From the NCBI RefSeq assembly GCF_026343335.1, contig NZ_JAPELX010000001.1:3038001-3102000 (forward strand): a stretch of DNA of 64,000 nt. Direction: 5' to 3'. The stretch comes from Streptomyces sp. NBC_00078. Lineage in GTDB: Bacteria; Actinomycetota; Actinomycetes; Streptomycetales; Streptomycetaceae. The notes under the pieces are model-generated. The model saw nothing but the letters and a program-made list of their open reading frames with translations. It was not told where the DNA came from and searched no databases. Below, in pieces: positions 21,906 through 32,460 of the stretch; position 1 is the stretch's first letter; each line of letters begins with the position of its first letter. A program made the translations under genes and the position numbers.

Positions 21906-24530
21906 CTACTGCTCAGGCAGGCGGTCCAGTTGGGCCTTGATCCTCGCGATGTCCTCGTCCGCCTTGGCCAGGCGGCCGCGGATCTTGTCCACGACGTTGT
22001 CCGGGGCCTTCGCCAGGAACGCTTCGTTGCCGAGCTTGGCCGTGGCCTGGGCCTTCTCCTTCTCGGCGGCCGCGAGGTCCTTGGCGAGGCGCTTGCGCTC
22101 CGCCGCGACGTCGATCGTGCCGGAGAGGTCGAGGGCCACCTCGGCGCCGGAAACCGGGAGGGTCGCCGTCGCCGTGAAGCTGTCGCCCTCCGGCTGGAGG
22201 CGGAGGAGTTGACGGATCGCGGCCTCGTGGGGCGCGAGCGACGTGCCGTCGAGGCTCAGCCGGGCCGGGACGCGCTGGCCCGGCTGCAGGCCCTGGTCGG
22301 CACGGAAGCGGCGGACCTCGGTGATGACGGACTGCAGGCTCTCGATCTCCCGCTCGGCGGCGGCGTCCCGGAAGCCGCTGTCGGCCGGCCACGGCGCGAT
22401 GACGACCGACTCGCCTCCCGTGAGGGTGGTCCAGAGAGTCTCCGTGACGAACGGGACGACCGGGTGCAGCAGCCTGAGGGTGACGTCGAGGACCTCGCCC
22501 AGGACGCGCTTCGAGACCTCGGCCGCCTCGCCGCCCGCCTGGAACGTCGTCTTGGACAGCTCGACGTACCAGTCGAAGACCTCGTCCCACGCGAAGTGGA
22601 AGAGCGCGTCCGACAACTTCGCGAACTGGTAGTCCTCGTAGAGCGCGTCGACTTCGGCGACGACGGAGTTGAGCCGGGAGAGGATCCAGCGGTCCGTCGC
22701 GGACATGGCCGACGCGTCCGGCAGGGGGCCGTCCACCGTCGCGCCGTTCATCAGCGCGAAGCGCGTGGCGTTCCAGATCTTGTTGGCGAAGTTGCGGGAG
22801 CCCTGGACCCAGTCCTCGCCGATCGGGACGTCAACACCCGGGTTGGCGCCGCGGGCCAGGGTGAACCGGAGCGCGTCGCTGCCGTACTTGTCCATCCAGT
22901 CCAGCGGGTTGACCGCGTTGCCGAAGGACTTCGACATCTTCTTGCCGAACTGGTCGCGGACCATGCCGTGCAGGGCGATGGTGTGGAACGGCGGGGTGCC
23001 GTCCATCGCGTACAGGCCGAACATCATCATCCGGGCGACCCAGAAGAAGAGGATGTCGTAGCCGGTGACCAGGACGGAGTTCGGGTAGAACTTCGCGAGC
23101 GACTCGGTCTGTTCGGGCCAGCCGAGCGTGGAGAAGGGCCACAGGCCGGAGGAGAACCAGGTGTCGAGGACGTCGGCGTCCTGTCGCCAGCCCGCTCCGC
23201 TCGGCGGCTCCTCGTCGGGCCCGACGCAGACGACTTCCCCGTCCGGCCCGTACCAGACGGGGATCCGATGCCCCCACCACAACTGCCGTGAAATACACCA
23301 GTCGTGGAGGTTGTCGACCCAGTCGAAGTACCGCTTCTCCATCTCCTGCGGGTGGATCTTGACGCGGCCGTCGCGGACCGCGTCACCGGCGGCCTTCGCG
23401 AGCGGGCCGACCTTGACCCACCACTGCATGGACAGACGCGGCTCGACGGTGGTCTTGCAGCGCGAGCAGTGGCCGACGGAGTGGACGTACGGCCGCTTCT
23501 CGGCGACGATCCGGCCCTCGGCGCGCAGGGCGGCGACGATGGCGGAGCGGGCCTCCAGCCGGTCCAGGCCCTGGAAGGGGCCGTGGGCGGTGATGACCGC
23601 GTGCTCGTCCATGATCGTGATGGCCGGGAGGTCGTGGCGCCGGCCGATCTCGAAGTCGTTCGGATCGTGGGCCGGGGTGACCTTGACGGCGCCGGTGCCG
23701 AACTCGGGGTCGACGTGCTCGTCCGCGACGACGGGGATGGATCGGTCGGTGAGCGGCAGTTTGATGAGCTTGCCGACGAGGTGCTTGTACCGCTCGTCCT
23801 CGGGGTGAACGGCGACGGCGGTGTCACCCAGCATGGTCTCGGCACGGGTCGTGGCGACGACGATGGACTCGTCGCCCTCCCCGTACTTCATGGAGACCAG
23901 CTCGCCGTCGTCGTCCTGGTACTCGACCTCGATGTCGGAGATCGCGGTGAGACAGCGCGGGCACCAATTGATGATGCGCTCGGCGCGGTAGATCAACTCG
24001 TCGTCGTAGAGCCGCTTGAAGATGGTCTGGACGGCCTGGGACAGCCCCTCGTCCATGGTGAAGCGCTCACGCGACCACGCGACGCCGTCGCCGAGGCGGC
24101 GCATCTGGCCCGAGATCTGCCCGCCGGACTCGCCCTTCCACTGCCACACGCGCTCGACGAAGGCCTCGCGGCCGAGGTCGTGCCGCGACTTGCCTTCCTT
24201 CCCCAGCTCGCGCTCGACGACGTTCTGCGTGGCGATGCCGGCGTGGTCCATGCCGGGCTGCCACAACGTCTCGAAGCCCTGCATGCGCTTACGGCGCGTC
24301 AGCGCGTCGATGAGGGTGTGCTCGAAGGCGTGCCCGAGGTGCAGGCTGCCGGTGACGTTCGGCGGCGGGATGACGATGGTGTACGGCGGCTTGTCGCTCT
24401 TCTCGTCCGCCTCGAAGTAACCCCGCTCCACCCAGCGCTCGTACAGCGGGCCCTCTACGTCGGCCGGCGCGTACTGGGTCGGCAGTTCGGAGTCGGGCGC
24501 TGGTGGCTGCTGCTGAGCGTTCTCGGTCAC
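21906..24530 (-). CDS. valS: Valyl-tRNA synthetase
   Basis: 874 residues, class I. HIGH-type motif in [23 protein letters not shown] in [17 protein letters not shown]1 editing domain lies between ([20 protein letters not shown]). The C-terminal 70 residues are a coiled coil typical of ValRS ([20 protein letters not shown]) that contacts tRNA. The GTG at 24530 has a weak Shine-Dalgarno. No T-box leader is seen upstream; the divergent gene starts 137 bp away. Confidence 0.97.
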   Translation of the reverse strand: MTENAQQQPPAPDSELPTQYAPADVEGPLYERWVERGYFEADEKSDKPPYTIVIPPPNVTGSLHLGHAFEHTLIDALTRRKRMQGFETLWQPGMDHAGIATQNVVERELGKEGKSRHDLGREAFVERVWQWKGESGGQISGQMRRLGDGVAWSRERFTMDEGLSQAVQTIFKRLYDDELIYRAERIINWCPRCLTAISDIEVEYQDDDGELVSMKYGEGDESIVVATTRAETMLGDTAVAVHPEDERYKHLVGKLIKLPLTDRSIPVVADEHVDPEFGTGAVKVTPAHDPNDFEIGRRHDLPAITIMDEHAVITAHGPFQGLDRLEARSAIVAALRAEGRIVAEKRPYVHSVGHCSRCKTTVEPRLSMQWWVKVGPLAKAAGDAVRDGRVKIHPQEMEKRYFDWVDNLHDWCISRQLWWGHRIPVWYGPDGEVVCVGPDEEPPSGAGWRQDADVLDTWFSSGLWPFSTLGWPEQTESLAKFYPNSVLVTGYDILFFWVARMMMFGLYAMDGTPPFHTIALHGMVRDQFGKKMSKSFGNAVNPLDWMDKYGSDALRFTLARGANPGVDVPIGEDWVQGSRNFANKIWNATRFALMNGATVDGPLPDASAMSATDRWILSRLNSVVAEVDALYEDYQFAKLSDALFHFAWDEVFDWYVELSKTTFQAGGEAAEVSKRVLGEVLDVTLRLLHPVVPFVTETLWTTLTGGESVVIAPWPADSGFRDAAAEREIESLQSVITEVRRFRADQGLQPGQRVPARLSLDGTSLAPHEAAIRQLLRLQPEGDSFTATATLPVSGAEVALDLSGTIDVAAERKRLAKDLAAAEKEKAQATAKLGNEAFLAKAPDNVVDKIRGRLAKADEDIARIKAQLDRLPEQ

Positions 24531-24666
24531 GCGCTCAGTTTAGGGGTGTCACAGGGCAGTCCCGAAACGCGTTGTTTCTGTAATGGCTGCGCCCCCGATG
24601 GAACGCCCTCTCCCGGTCTACGCCAGGATGTCGGGACCACATAAGCATCTGGAGGGGAACCCAGAA

Positions 24667-25662
24667 ATGAGTCACAACCAGCCGGGCCCGTACGGCGGGC
24701 AGCCCCAGCAGCCTGGACCGTACGGCCAGCCGGGCCCCTACGGCCAGCAGCCGCCGCAGGCCCCGCAGCAGCCCGGCTACGGCTACCCCCAGCAGGCTCC
24801 CCCGCCGCAGCCCCAGCCGGGTTACGGCTACCCGCAGCAGGCTCCGCAGGGCGTGCCGCCGCAGAACCCCCCGTACGGCCAGCAGCAGCCCGGCTACGGC
24901 TACCCCCAGCAGCCCCCGTACGGCCAGCAGCCCTACACCGTCCCGCAGCCGCCCGTGCCCGGTGGTGGCGGCGGCAAGAAGACGGGGCTGATCATCGGGG
25001 CGGTGGCGGTCGTGGCGGCCATCGGGGTCGGGGTGTACTTCGTGATCGGCGGCGGCGGTGGCGCGGGCGGCAGCTCGGACATCAAGGACGACGGGGCGCA
25101 CAAGCTGACCACGCCGGCGACGGTCATCAGCGGCACCTACAAGAAGTCCAGCGGTGCCGACAGTTCGGACTCGTTCAGCGACGACGACAAGGCTGACTTC
25201 GAGAAGTGGGGCGTCAAGAACCCGCAGGACGTCAATGCCGGTTACACGAAGGGCACGGGACTGTCCACGTCGAACCTGTCCTTCGCCGGCGTCTACGGCA
25301 CCGTCGAAAACCCCGAGGCGGTTGTCGACGCCATGTTCGCGAAGCTCAAGTCCGAGTCCACGAAGGACAAGGACACCAAGGGCAAGCTGCTCGGCAGCCC
25401 TGAGGTGGTTCACCCGTCGGGCTTCTCCAACGGCATCATGAAGTGCCAGGTGGCCGAGTTCGAGAACACGACGGCCTCGTCTACAGGTGCCGGTGCCGCG
25501 AAGACCTTCAAGATGCCCATCTGCATCTGGGGCGACCACAGCACCGTCGCCGACGTCACGACGTTCAGCCTCGCGACCATCGCCGCCGGTTCGAGCCCGT
25601 CGGTCGACGACACCGCGGACCTCGCGGCGAAGCTCCGCAACGATGTCCGCGTCAAGGCCTGA
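24667..25662 (+). CDS. Membrane-anchored protein with Pro/Gln/Gly/Tyr-rich cytoplasmic arm
   Basis: 331 residues; ATG at 24667 behind GGAGGGGA. Residues 1-100 are low-complexity repeats of QQPGYGYPQQ / PYGQ type. A single membrane span follows at about 105-127 (TGLIIGAVAVVAAIGVGVYF). The outer domain, about 190 residues, has no recognised family (YKKSSGADSSDSFSDDDKAD, KLLGSPEVVHPSGFSNG, MKCQVAEFENTTASSTGAGA) with two Cys that could pair (MKCQ, PICIW). Pro/Gln/Tyr-rich arms in front of one span are common in actinobacterial envelope and protein-protein interaction modules. Divergent from valS; ends at a palindromic terminator. Confidence 0.85.
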   Translation: MSHNQPGPYGGQPQQPGPYGQPGPYGQQPPQAPQQPGYGYPQQAPPPQPQPGYGYPQQAPQGVPPQNPPYGQQQPGYGYPQQPPYGQQPYTVPQPPVPGGGGGKKTGLIIGAVAVVAAIGVGVYFVIGGGGGAGGSSDIKDDGAHKLTTPATVISGTYKKSSGADSSDSFSDDDKADFEKWGVKNPQDVNAGYTKGTGLSTSNLSFAGVYGTVENPEAVVDAMFAKLKSESTKDKDTKGKLLGSPEVVHPSGFSNGIMKCQVAEFENTTASSTGAGAAKTFKMPICIWGDHSTVADVTTFSLATIAAGSSPSVDDTADLAAKLRNDVRVKA

Positions 25663-25679
25663 CCGCAGCCACACCTGAC

Positions 25680-25713
25680 GATGGGGCGCCCCGGCCGGCC
25701 GGGGCGCCCCATC
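25680..25713. terminator. Perfect palindromic bidirectional terminator
   Basis: A 34-bp perfect palindrome, GATGGGGCGCCCCGGCC and its complement, lies between the convergent ends at 25662 and 25735. Confidence 0.9.
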
Positions 25714-25734
25714 GTCGTCTCAGAGGCTCAGCCT

Positions 25735-26007
25735 TCAGGCAAGGCGACAGGCGGCGCTCGCGTGCTCCAGCTTGACGTGCAGGTTGACCAGGGCAGTCAC
25801 GCACACAGGATTGGCGCCCACCGGCAGGTGCTCGATGTTGCAAGCCGCCCGCACCTTGGGGCCGACCGTGTAGTGGTGGTTCGCCAGATACTTCGTGCAT
25901 CCGATCTGGTCGGCGCTGGCCGACGTCGCCGTCAGCAGCGGTACGACTCCCGCCGCGGCGACGACGCTTGCTGCGACCAGGAGTCGCCTGGTCTTCAGCA
26001 GCTTCAT
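25735..26007 (-). CDS. Small secreted protein with four cysteines
   Basis: 90 residues; ATG at 26007 with GGGAGG upstream. Signal peptide of about 32 residues (LLKTRRLLVAASVVAAAGVV, then TATSASA). The mature part of about 58 residues has four Cys (QIGCTKY, RAACNIEH, NPVCVTAL, SAACRLA), probably two disulfides. No family recognised. Such small secreted Cys proteins in streptomycetes can be inhibitors, surface-active or signalling proteins; nothing here decides. An IS630 element sits 67 bp upstream of its start and may have replaced its native promoter region. Confidence 0.75.
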   Translation of the reverse strand: MKLLKTRRLLVAASVVAAAGVVPLLTATSASADQIGCTKYLANHHYTVGPKVRAACNIEHLPVGANPVCVTALVNLHVKLEHASAACRLA

Positions 26008-26073
26008 ATGGATCCCTCCCGATTTCGTTCCACCGATCCTCGAACAGGCGATCGGTGTGGTCGAGATCCACTA

Positions 26074-27330
26074 GTAGACTGTCGCGACTAAGTGTCGTGC
26101 TGGTTGGCGGAGTTGGGGTCGGGCGAGCTTCGCTTGGCGCTTCCGTTCGGCTGGGCAGGGGTGCCGTGTCCTCGCAGAAGAAGTATCCGGTCGCGTTGAG
26201 CGCCGAAGATCGTCGGGCGTTGGAGCGTGTGACGACGACGGGGGTCCGCAGCGCGTCGATGATCAGGCGGGCGCGGGTACTGCTCGCGCTGGACACCTCG
26301 GTCGGTGAGGTCGATCCGCGGGCGGTGATCGCGGACCGGGTCGGGGTCTCGTGCGATTCGGTCCGCCTGATCTCGAAGCGCTACGCGGAGACCGGCGGCG
26401 ATGTGTGGGCCACGGTCGGCCGGAAGGAACGCGCACTCCCGCCGGTGCCCTCTGTGGTGACCGGCGAGGTCGAGGCGAGGCTGATCGCGCTGGCCTGCTC
26501 GACGCCGCCCAAAGGACACGCCAGGTGGTCGCTGCGCCTGCTGGAGAAGCACGTCGCGCTGGTCGAGGACATCCCGGATCTGGACCACTCCACCATCGGC
26601 CGGGTGTTAAAAAACGGAACTGCGTCCTCATGTGAAGAAGTGCTGGACCATTCCGCCGGCTGCGAATGCGGCCTTCGCCGCGGCGATGGAGGACGTCCTG
26701 GCGGTCTACCACCGACCCTTCGATCCGGCGCGCCCGGTGGTGTGCATGGACGAGAAGCCGTACCAGCTCCTCGGCCACGTCCGCGATCCGCTTCCCGCGC
26801 AGCCGGGCCGTGACCGGCGTGAGGACAACGAGTACGTCCGCTCGGGGACCTGCTCGATCTTCTGCTGGGTCGAGCCGCTGCGCGGATGGCGGCGCGTCGA
26901 CGCCCGGCCCCGCCGGACCAGGGTCGACTGGGCGCACCAGGTCGAGCACCTGCTGACCGTGGACTATCCCGACGCCGCCACGGTCGTGCTGGTGATGGAC
27001 AACCTCAACACCCACACCACCGCCTCGCTCTACGAAGCGTTCGACCCGGCAAAGGCCTTCGCGCTGGCCCAGCGCCTGGAGATCCACCACACCCCCAAAC
27101 ACGGGTCCTGGCTCAACATCGCCGAGATCGAGCTCTCCGCGCTCACCCGCCAGTGCCTGGACCGCCGCATCGACGACCTCGCCGTGCTCAACGCCGAACT
27201 CGCCGCCTGGCAGCAGCACACCAACAGCAACCAGCGCCAAGTCGACTGGCACTTCACCACCGACGACGCACGCGTGAAACTGCGCCACCTCTACCCAACC
27301 ACGCAGCGAAATTAAGTCGCGACAGTCTAC
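26074..27330. mobile_element. IS630-family insertion sequence
   Basis: 1257 bp. Terminal inverted repeats GTAGACTGTCGCGACT are perfect over 16 bp at both ends. It is flanked by TA (26072-26073 and 27331-27332); removing one copy restores CTAG, the preferred IS630 target with a TA duplication. It carries one transposase region on the plus strand, split by a frameshift. It is inserted between the small secreted gene and the clpX terminator, so no gene is interrupted. Ends are intact, so it may be recent or still mobile if the frameshift is bypassed. Confidence 0.93.
26166..27315 (+). CDS. IS630-family DDE transposase, two overlapping frames joined at an A6 run
   Basis: The first frame from GTG at 26166 ([20 protein letters not shown]) carries the HTH part ([20 protein letters not shown]) and ends its homology at STIGRVLK. 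The second frame continues as [20 protein letters not shown] and carries the DDE/DDD catalytic domain: [12 protein letters not shown] (first Asp), [11 protein letters not shown] (second Asp), [13 protein letters not shown] (catalytic Glu), ending at 27315. The switch is at AAAAAA (26609-26614). Adding one A restores a single continuous frame, giving VLK-K-TELRP as in intact relatives. Either transcriptional slippage on the A6 run makes full enzyme, or one A was lost and the gene is dead. A sequencing indel is also possible. Confidence 0.85.
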
Positions 27331-27343
27331 TAGATCATGAACA

Positions 27344-27378
27344 AGGTGCCCGGCGCTGAAGAAAAGCGCCGGGCACCT
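27344..27378. terminator. Hairpin terminator after clpX
   Basis: Perfect 14-bp arms AGGTGCCCGGCGCT (27344-27357) and AGCGCCGGGCACCT (27365-27378), 7-nt loop, 22 bp after the clpX stop on the minus strand. It also stops plus-strand readthrough from the IS element. Confidence 0.9.
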
Positions 27379-27400
27379 CTGGGCTATGTGTGGCGGTTGG

Positions 27401-28690
27401 TTACGCCGTCTTCTGCTCCCCCGGCCCCCGCCCGTTCCGCGCGTCCCGCGGAATAAGCGTCGGGTTCACGTTCGAGTGGACGACGTCCGCTGTGACGACG
27501 ACTCGGGCGACGTCCTTGCGGGACGGAACCTCGTACATCACGGACATGAGGACTTCCTCCATGATGGCGCGCAGGCCGCGGGCGCCGGTCTGGCGGAGGA
27601 TGGCCTGGTCGGCGATGGCCTCCAGGGCCTCGCGCTCGAAGTCCAGCTCGACACCGTCGAGTTCGAAGAGACGTTGGTACTGCTTCACCAGCGCGTTACG
27701 CGGCTCGATGAGGATCTGGAGCAGGGCCTCGCGGTCCAGGTTGTGCACCGAGGTGATGACCGGGAGGCGGCCGATGAACTCGGGGATCATGCCGAACTTG
27801 ACCAGGTCCTCGGGCATGACGTCCCCGAACTGATCCTTGGACTGCAGCTCGAGCTTCGAGCGGATCGTCGCGCCGAAGCCGATGCCCTTGGCGCCCGCAC
27901 GGGACTCGATGATCTTCTCCAGGCCCGAGAAGGCACCACCCACGATGAACAGGACGTTCGTCGTGTCGATCTGGATGAACTCCTGGTGGGGGTGCTTTCG
28001 GCCGCCCTGGGGCGGGACCGAGGCCGTCGTGCCCTCAAGGATCTTCAGCAGGGCCTGCTGGACGCCCTCGCCCGACACGTCGCGGGTGATGGAAGGGTTC
28101 TCGCTCTTCCGCGCGACCTTGTCGATCTCGTCGATGTAGATGATCCCGGTCTCGGCCTTCTTGACGTCGTAGTCCGCCGCCTGGATCAGCTTGAGCAGGA
28201 TGTTCTCGACGTCCTCGCCGACGTAACCCGCCTCCGTGAGCGCCGTGGCGTCCGCGATCGCGAACGGGACGTTCAGCATGCGGGCCAGGGTCTGGGCCAG
28301 GAGGGTCTTGCCGGAGCCCGTGGGGCCGAGGAGCAGGATGTTGGACTTCGCCAACTCGATCGCGTCGTCACGGCCGTTGGCGCCGCCGTTCTCGCCGGCC
28401 TGGACGCGCTTGTAGTGGTTGTAGACCGCCACGGAGAGGGCCTTCTTCGCCGGCTCCTGGCCGACGACGTAGCCCTCGAGGAACTCGTAGATCTCGCGGG
28501 GCTTGGGCAGTTCCTCCCAGCGCACCTCGCTCGTCTCCGCGAGTTCTTCCTCGATGATCTCGTTGCAGAGGTCGATGCACTCGTCGCAGATGTACACACC
28601 AGGCCCTGCGATGAGCTTCTTGACCTGCTTCTGGCTCTTGCCGCAGAACGAGCACTTGAGCAGATCGCCGCCGTCACCGATGCGTGCCAC
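27401..28690 (-). CDS. clpX: ClpX ATPase specificity subunit of ClpXP protease
   Basis: 429 residues. Zinc-binding domain at 10-50 with C-x2-C...C-x2-C ([19 protein letters not shown]). Walker [16 protein letters not shown], Walker [10 protein letters not shown], sensor motifs [14 protein letters not shown] and [14 protein letters not shown]. The IGF ClpP-docking loop is present ([10 protein letters not shown]). It unfolds tagged substrates and feeds them to ClpP. GTG at 28690 has GGGGAAG upstream. It is separated from clpP2 by about 180 bp and probably has its own promoter. Confidence 0.97.
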   Translation of the reverse strand: MARIGDGGDLLKCSFCGKSQKQVKKLIAGPGVYICDECIDLCNEIIEEELAETSEVRWEELPKPREIYEFLEGYVVGQEPAKKALSVAVYNHYKRVQAGENGGANGRDDAIELAKSNILLLGPTGSGKTLLAQTLARMLNVPFAIADATALTEAGYVGEDVENILLKLIQAADYDVKKAETGIIYIDEIDKVARKSENPSITRDVSGEGVQQALLKILEGTTASVPPQGGRKHPHQEFIQIDTTNVLFIVGGAFSGLEKIIESRAGAKGIGFGATIRSKLELQSKDQFGDVMPEDLVKFGMIPEFIGRLPVITSVHNLDREALLQILIEPRNALVKQYQRLFELDGVELDFEREALEAIADQAILRQTGARGLRAIMEEVLMSVMYEVPSRKDVARVVVTADVVHSNVNPTLIPRDARNGRGPGEQKTA

Positions 28691-28802
28691 GGTGTGCTTC
28701 CCCTTCGCCTGGGAGACGCCTAGGTCCAGCGGCTCCTGGTGCTGCCTTAATCCGACGGTACCTTGCCGAGCCCCCCGTTCGGGCCCCCCTTGGCGCGGTT
28801 CA

Positions 28803-28825
28803 CTTTGACGTGCAGCGTGTCAAAG
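28803..28825. promoter_or_regulatory. Inverted repeat CTTTGAC-N9-GTCAAAG between clpP2 and clpX
   Basis: Perfect 7-bp arms lie 43 bp beyond the clpP2 stop and 112 bp before the clpX start (minus strand). It could be a weak terminator for clpP or an operator for clpX. The arms are AT-richer than surrounding hairpins and lack a U-run, which slightly favours a protein-binding site. Confidence 0.4.
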
Positions 28826-28868
28826 GCCACCAACCGTGCCAAGGGGCGGCAGACGATACAGCCTCCGA

Positions 28869-29549
28869 CTAGCGGACGGCGGCGTTGTTCATCTTCCGGG
28901 TGGAGATGATCTGGTCGACCAGGCCGTACGAGAGCGCCTCCTCGGCCGTGAGGATCTTGTCGCGCTCGATGTCCTCGCGGATCTTCTCGATCGGCGTGGT
29001 GGAGTGCTTGGCCAGCATCTCCTCCAGCTGCGCGCGCATCCGCAGGATCTCGTTGGCGGCGATCTCCAGGTCGGAGACCTGGCCGCGGCCCGTCTCGCTG
29101 TAGGGCTGGTGGATCAGCACGCGGGCGTTCGGCAGCGCCATGCGCTTGCCGGGCGTACCGGCGGCCAGCAGGATCGCGGCGGCGGAGGCCGCCTGGCCCA
29201 TGCAGACCGTCTGGATGTCCGGCTTCACGAACTGCATGGTGTCGTAGATCGCCGTCAGCGCGGTGAAGGAGCCGCCGGGGCTGTTGATGTAGACCGAGAT
29301 GTCCCGGTCGGGGTCCATCGACTCCAGGCACAGCAGCTGCGCCATGACGTCGTTGGCCGAGGCGTCGTCGATCTGGACGCCCAGGAAGATCACGCGCTCC
29401 TCGAAGAGCTTCGCGTACGGGTCGTACTCGCGGATGCCCTGCGAGGTGCGCTCGACGAAGCGCGGGATGACATATCGGGACTCTGCGGCCGGGCCCGTGT
29501 ACTCGGCGCGCGTGCGGTCGTACAGGCCGCTGCCGGGGATGTCGTTCAC
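28869..29549 (-). CDS. clpP2: ClpP2 protease subunit
   Basis: 226 residues from GTG at 29549 ([16 protein letters not shown]), AGGAG upstream. Catalytic Ser in [16 protein letters not shown], His in [12 protein letters not shown], and the Asp region in [23 protein letters not shown] sequence. It forms the second heptamer ring of the ClpP1P2 protease. It lies 50 bp downstream of clpP1 in the same operon. Numbering follows S. coelicolor, where the first gene is clpP1. Confidence 0.95.
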   Translation of the reverse strand: MNDIPGSGLYDRTRAEYTGPAAESRYVIPRFVERTSQGIREYDPYAKLFEERVIFLGVQIDDASANDVMAQLLCLESMDPDRDISVYINSPGGSFTALTAIYDTMQFVKPDIQTVCMGQAASAAAILLAAGTPGKRMALPNARVLIHQPYSETGRGQVSDLEIAANEILRMRAQLEEMLAKHSTTPIEKIREDIERDKILTAEEALSYGLVDQIISTRKMNNAAVR

Positions 29550-29599
29550 TGTCTGTCTCCTAGGGGCTTAGGCGGTCGGCTGAGGGGCTGTACGGGGCC

Positions 29600-30220
29600 T
29601 CAGGCCCCGGTGCCGCCGCCGCCCGGCATGTTGACGGCCGCGGTGATGACGTCGTCGATGAGGCCGTACTCCTTGGCCTCCTCCGGGTCGAACCAACGGT
29701 CGCGGTCGGAGTCGCGAGTGATCTGCTCGAACGACTGACCGGTGTGCTGAGACGTGAGCTCAGCCATGCGCTTCTTGGTGTGCAGCAGTCGCTCGGCGTG
29801 AATCTTGATGTCCGAGGCCGAACCGGCCAGGCCCGCGGAGGGCTGGTGGATCAGGATCTCGGCGTTCGGCAGCGCGAAGCGCTTGCCGGGGGTGCCCGCG
29901 CTGAGCAGGAACTGGCCCATCGAGGCGGCGAGGCCCATCGCGATCGTCACCACGTCGTTCTTGATGAACTGCATGGTGTCGTAGATCGCCATGCCGGCCG
30001 TGATCGAGCCGCCGGGGCTGTTGATGTAGAGGTTGATGTCCTTGTCGGGGTCCGCAGCGGCAAGGAGCAGCAACTGTGCGGTGATCTTGTTCGCGATGTC
30101 GTCGTCGACCGGCTGGCCGAGGAAGATGATCCGCTCGTTGAGCAGCCGGTTGTAGACCTGGTCGCCGAGACCGCCACCGATGGAAGGCTCGCCGGCGGCG
30201 GAGGGCATCAGATTCGTCAC
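29600..30220 (-). CDS. clpP1: ClpP1 protease subunit
   Basis: 206 residues from GTG at 30220 ([15 protein letters not shown]) with AGGTGG upstream. Catalytic Ser in [16 protein letters not shown], His in [12 protein letters not shown], and Asp near [20 protein letters not shown]. First gene of the clpP1-clpP2 operon, whose products control development and stress turnover in Streptomyces. Probably activated by ClgR: a matching box sits about 145 bp upstream (30363-30376). Confidence 0.96.
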   Translation of the reverse strand: MTNLMPSAAGEPSIGGGLGDQVYNRLLNERIIFLGQPVDDDIANKITAQLLLLAAADPDKDINLYINSPGGSITAGMAIYDTMQFIKNDVVTIAMGLAASMGQFLLSAGTPGKRFALPNAEILIHQPSAGLAGSASDIKIHAERLLHTKKRMAELTSQHTGQSFEQITRDSDRDRWFDPEEAKEYGLIDDVITAAVNMPGGGGTGA

Positions 30221-30362
30221 GTATCCACCTGCTCGTCTTACGACGGCGCCGGGCCGTCTTCACGTTTGCCTTCGGGGCCGAGCCCCGTTCGGGGACTCCA
30301 CTGCCCTCGTATTCATGGACCCTAACGCGCTGGTCCCTTCGGAGAATCCCGTAGATGGGGGT

Positions 30363-30376
30363 GTTCGCCGGGGGCG
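30363..30376 (+). promoter_or_regulatory. ClgR-type activator box GTTCGC-N5-GCG upstream of clpP1
   Basis: GTTCGC-CGGGG-GCG exactly matches the published Streptomyces ClgR motif GTTCGC-N5-GCG that controls clpP1 and lon. On the minus strand a TAGGGT (30324-30319) could be the -10 of clpP1; the box would then be centred near -58, a usual activator position. No canonical -35 is seen, as expected for an activator-dependent promoter. Confidence 0.75.
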
Positions 30377-30438
30377 TAGAGCCTGGCGGCCGGGCCGCCG
30401 CCCACCCGCCCGGGGCTGTGTCACCGCCCCGGGCAGAC

Positions 30439-30476
30439 GGACGGGCCCCGGGTCACGAGTGACCCGGGGCCCGTCC
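30439..30476. terminator. Perfect hairpin terminator after tig
   Basis: 18-bp perfect arms GGACGGGCCCCGGGTCAC (30439-30456) and complement (30459-30476) with a 2-nt spacer, 24 bp after the tig stop. Confidence 0.9.
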
Positions 30477-30500
30477 TACGACCTACGAGGCGCCGTGGGC

Positions 30501-31901
30501 TCAGCCCTCGGTCTTCTCGTCGGCGGCCTCGACGGCGTCGCCGTCGGTGCCCTCGGCGGCGGCCTCCGCGGCCGTCTCCGTCTCGTCCTCGTCGTCGTCG
30601 AGGTCGACGACCTCGCCGTTGGTGTCCTTGACCGTGGCGGCCTCGACGACCACCGCGAGGGCCTTGCCGCGGGCGACCTCGCCGACCAGGAGCGGAACCT
30701 GGCCGCCCTCGACGACGGCCTGGGCGAACTGGTCGGGGGACATGCCGGAGGAGGAGGCGCGGCGCATGAGGTGCTCGGTGAGCTCCTCCTGGTTGACGTT
30801 CAGCTTCTCCTGCTTGACGAGCTCGTCCAGGACGAACTGCGTCTTGATGCCCTTGACCGCGGCTTCCTTGGTCTCGGCGTCGAACTCCTCGACCGTCTTG
30901 CCCTGGATCTCGAGGTACTTCTCGAGGTCGAGGCCCATCTGGCCGAGCTGGTGGTGCTCAAGGTTGTGCTTACGGGTGTTGATCTCGTCCTCGAGCAGCT
31001 TCTCGGGGACCGGGACCTCGACCAGCTCGAGCAGCTTCTCCAGGACGCGCTCCTGGGCCTGCGTGGCCTGGTCGTACTGCTTCATGTTCTCCAGGCGCTT
31101 GCGGCTGTCCGCCTTCAGCTCCTCGAGGGTGTCGAACTCCGAGGCGAGCTGTGCGAAGTCGTCGTCCAGCTCGGGCAGTTCACGGGCGGCGACCTGGGTG
31201 ACCTTGACGGTGACCTCGGCCTCCTTGCCGGCCGCCGAGCCGCCCTTGAGCTCGGAGGTGAAGGTGGCCTCGCCACCGGCCTCGATGCCCTTCACGGCGT
31301 CGTCGATGCCGTCGAGCAGCTCGCCGGAGCCGATGGTGTAGGAGACGCCGGACGCGACGCCGTCCTCCAGCACCTCGCCCTCGACCTTGGCCTCCAGGTC
31401 GATCGTGACGACGTCGCCTTCCTCGGCGGCGCGCTCGACCGGGGAGGTGGAGGCGAAGCGCTCGCGAAGCTGCTCGACCGACTTCTCGATGTCCTCTTCG
31501 GTGACCTCGACGGCGTCGACCTCGACCTCGATGCCGGAGTAGTCCGGGATCTCGAGGGCGGGGCGGATGTCGACCTCGGCGGTGAAGTTCAGCGTCTCGC
31601 CGTCCTTCAGCTCCGTGATGTCGACCTCGGGCTGGCCGAGGACGTTGAGCTCGGCCTCGTTGACCGCCTCGGTGTAGAACTTCGGAAGCGCGTCGTTGAC
31701 CGCTTCCTCCAGGACCGCTCCGCGGCCGAACCGCTGGTCGATGACGCGCGCCGGGATCTTGCCCTTCCGGAAGCCCTTCACCGTGACCTGCTGGTTGATC
31801 TTCTTGTACGCCGCGTCGAGGCTGTCCTTGAGCTCCTCGAAGGGCACCTCGATGCTGAGCCGAACCCGGGTCGGGTTCAGGGTCTCCACGGCGCTCTTCA
31901 C
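30501..31901 (-). CDS. tig: Trigger factor (ribosome-associated chaperone, prolyl isomerase)
   Basis: 466 residues from GTG at 31901 ([18 protein letters not shown]) behind GGAGACC; the open frame extends 43 codons upstream without family similarity. Ribosome-binding loop [17 protein letters not shown]. The FKBP-type PPIase domain includes [17 protein letters not shown] and [16 protein letters not shown]. The C-terminal helical arms follow. The last 40 residues are highly acidic ([20 protein letters not shown]). It binds nascent chains at the exit tunnel. Adjacent to clpP1 as in most bacteria, but separately terminated. Confidence 0.95.
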   Translation of the reverse strand: MKSAVETLNPTRVRLSIEVPFEELKDSLDAAYKKINQQVTVKGFRKGKIPARVIDQRFGRGAVLEEAVNDALPKFYTEAVNEAELNVLGQPEVDITELKDGETLNFTAEVDIRPALEIPDYSGIEVEVDAVEVTEEDIEKSVEQLRERFASTSPVERAAEEGDVVTIDLEAKVEGEVLEDGVASGVSYTIGSGELLDGIDDAVKGIEAGGEATFTSELKGGSAAGKEAEVTVKVTQVAARELPELDDDFAQLASEFDTLEELKADSRKRLENMKQYDQATQAQERVLEKLLELVEVPVPEKLLEDEINTRKHNLEHHQLGQMGLDLEKYLEIQGKTVEEFDAETKEAAVKGIKTQFVLDELVKQEKLNVNQEELTEHLMRRASSSGMSPDQFAQAVVEGGQVPLLVGEVARGKALAVVVEAATVKDTNGEVVDLDDDEDETETAAEAAAEGTDGDAVEAADEKTEG

Positions 31902-32129
31902 GGTTCGGTCTCCTTGGGGGCTGACTTCTTGGTCTCTGCCGGGGCCAGACTGGTCCGGCGGATTTCGCCGCCCGAAGGACGTCCGGAGGATCTCCAGTGG
32001 GTGTCCAGTGGATTCCTGCGGATGAGACACACGGGCGCGCAGCTTGCATAGTAACCGCAGCCGCCGAACGCCCCAAAGGCGATCAAGCGAAGGTGATCGC
32101 GCGAGTGACCGGTGTTGACCGGTCGGTGG

Positions 32130-32203
32130 TCGGGGTGGCGGGATTTGAACCCACGGCCTTCCGCTCCCAAAGCGGACGCGCTACCAAGCTGCGCCACACC
32201 CCG
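32130..32203 (-). tRNA. tRNA-Pro (anticodon TGG)
   Basis: Acceptor arms CGGGGTG and CACCCCG, D-arm GCGC-loop-GCGC, anticodon stem TCCGC/GCGGA with loop TTTGGGA (anticodon TGG), T-arm GTGGG-TTCGAAT-CCCGC, discriminator A. All stems pair. No CCA is encoded. Confidence 0.95.
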
Positions 32204-32379
32204 TCAGGTGCGACACGTAGGGTACATGCCCGCAGCCAGTGCGGCTGCCGCATTTCCCGAGCGCCACTGTCGCGCGGGGGCGGGCGGGAGCGTTAGGCCA
32301 GAATGGAGTGTGCGCCGAGCGCATCCGACCCGCTACGATGCCTTGTGTGCCGCGGTCACTGACCTGCGGCGCACGCTGT

Positions 32380-32450
32380 GCGGGCGTAGCTCAATGGTAG
32401 AGCACTAGTCTTCCAAACTAGCTACGCGGGTTCGATTCCCGTCGCCCGCT
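32380..32450 (+). tRNA. tRNA-Gly (anticodon TCC)
   Basis: Acceptor GCGGGCG/CGCCCGC, D-arm GCTC...GAGC, anticodon stem CTAGT/ACTAG with loop CTTCCAA (anticodon TCC), T-arm CGGG-TTCGATT-CCCG region, discriminator T. The next three bases (32451-32453) are CCA. Confidence 0.95.
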
Positions 32451-32460
32451 CCACGTGCAT

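Noticed and set aside
24530..24667. T-box leader before valS
   Set aside because: The 137 bp between the divergent genes show no T-box sequence or specifier stem.
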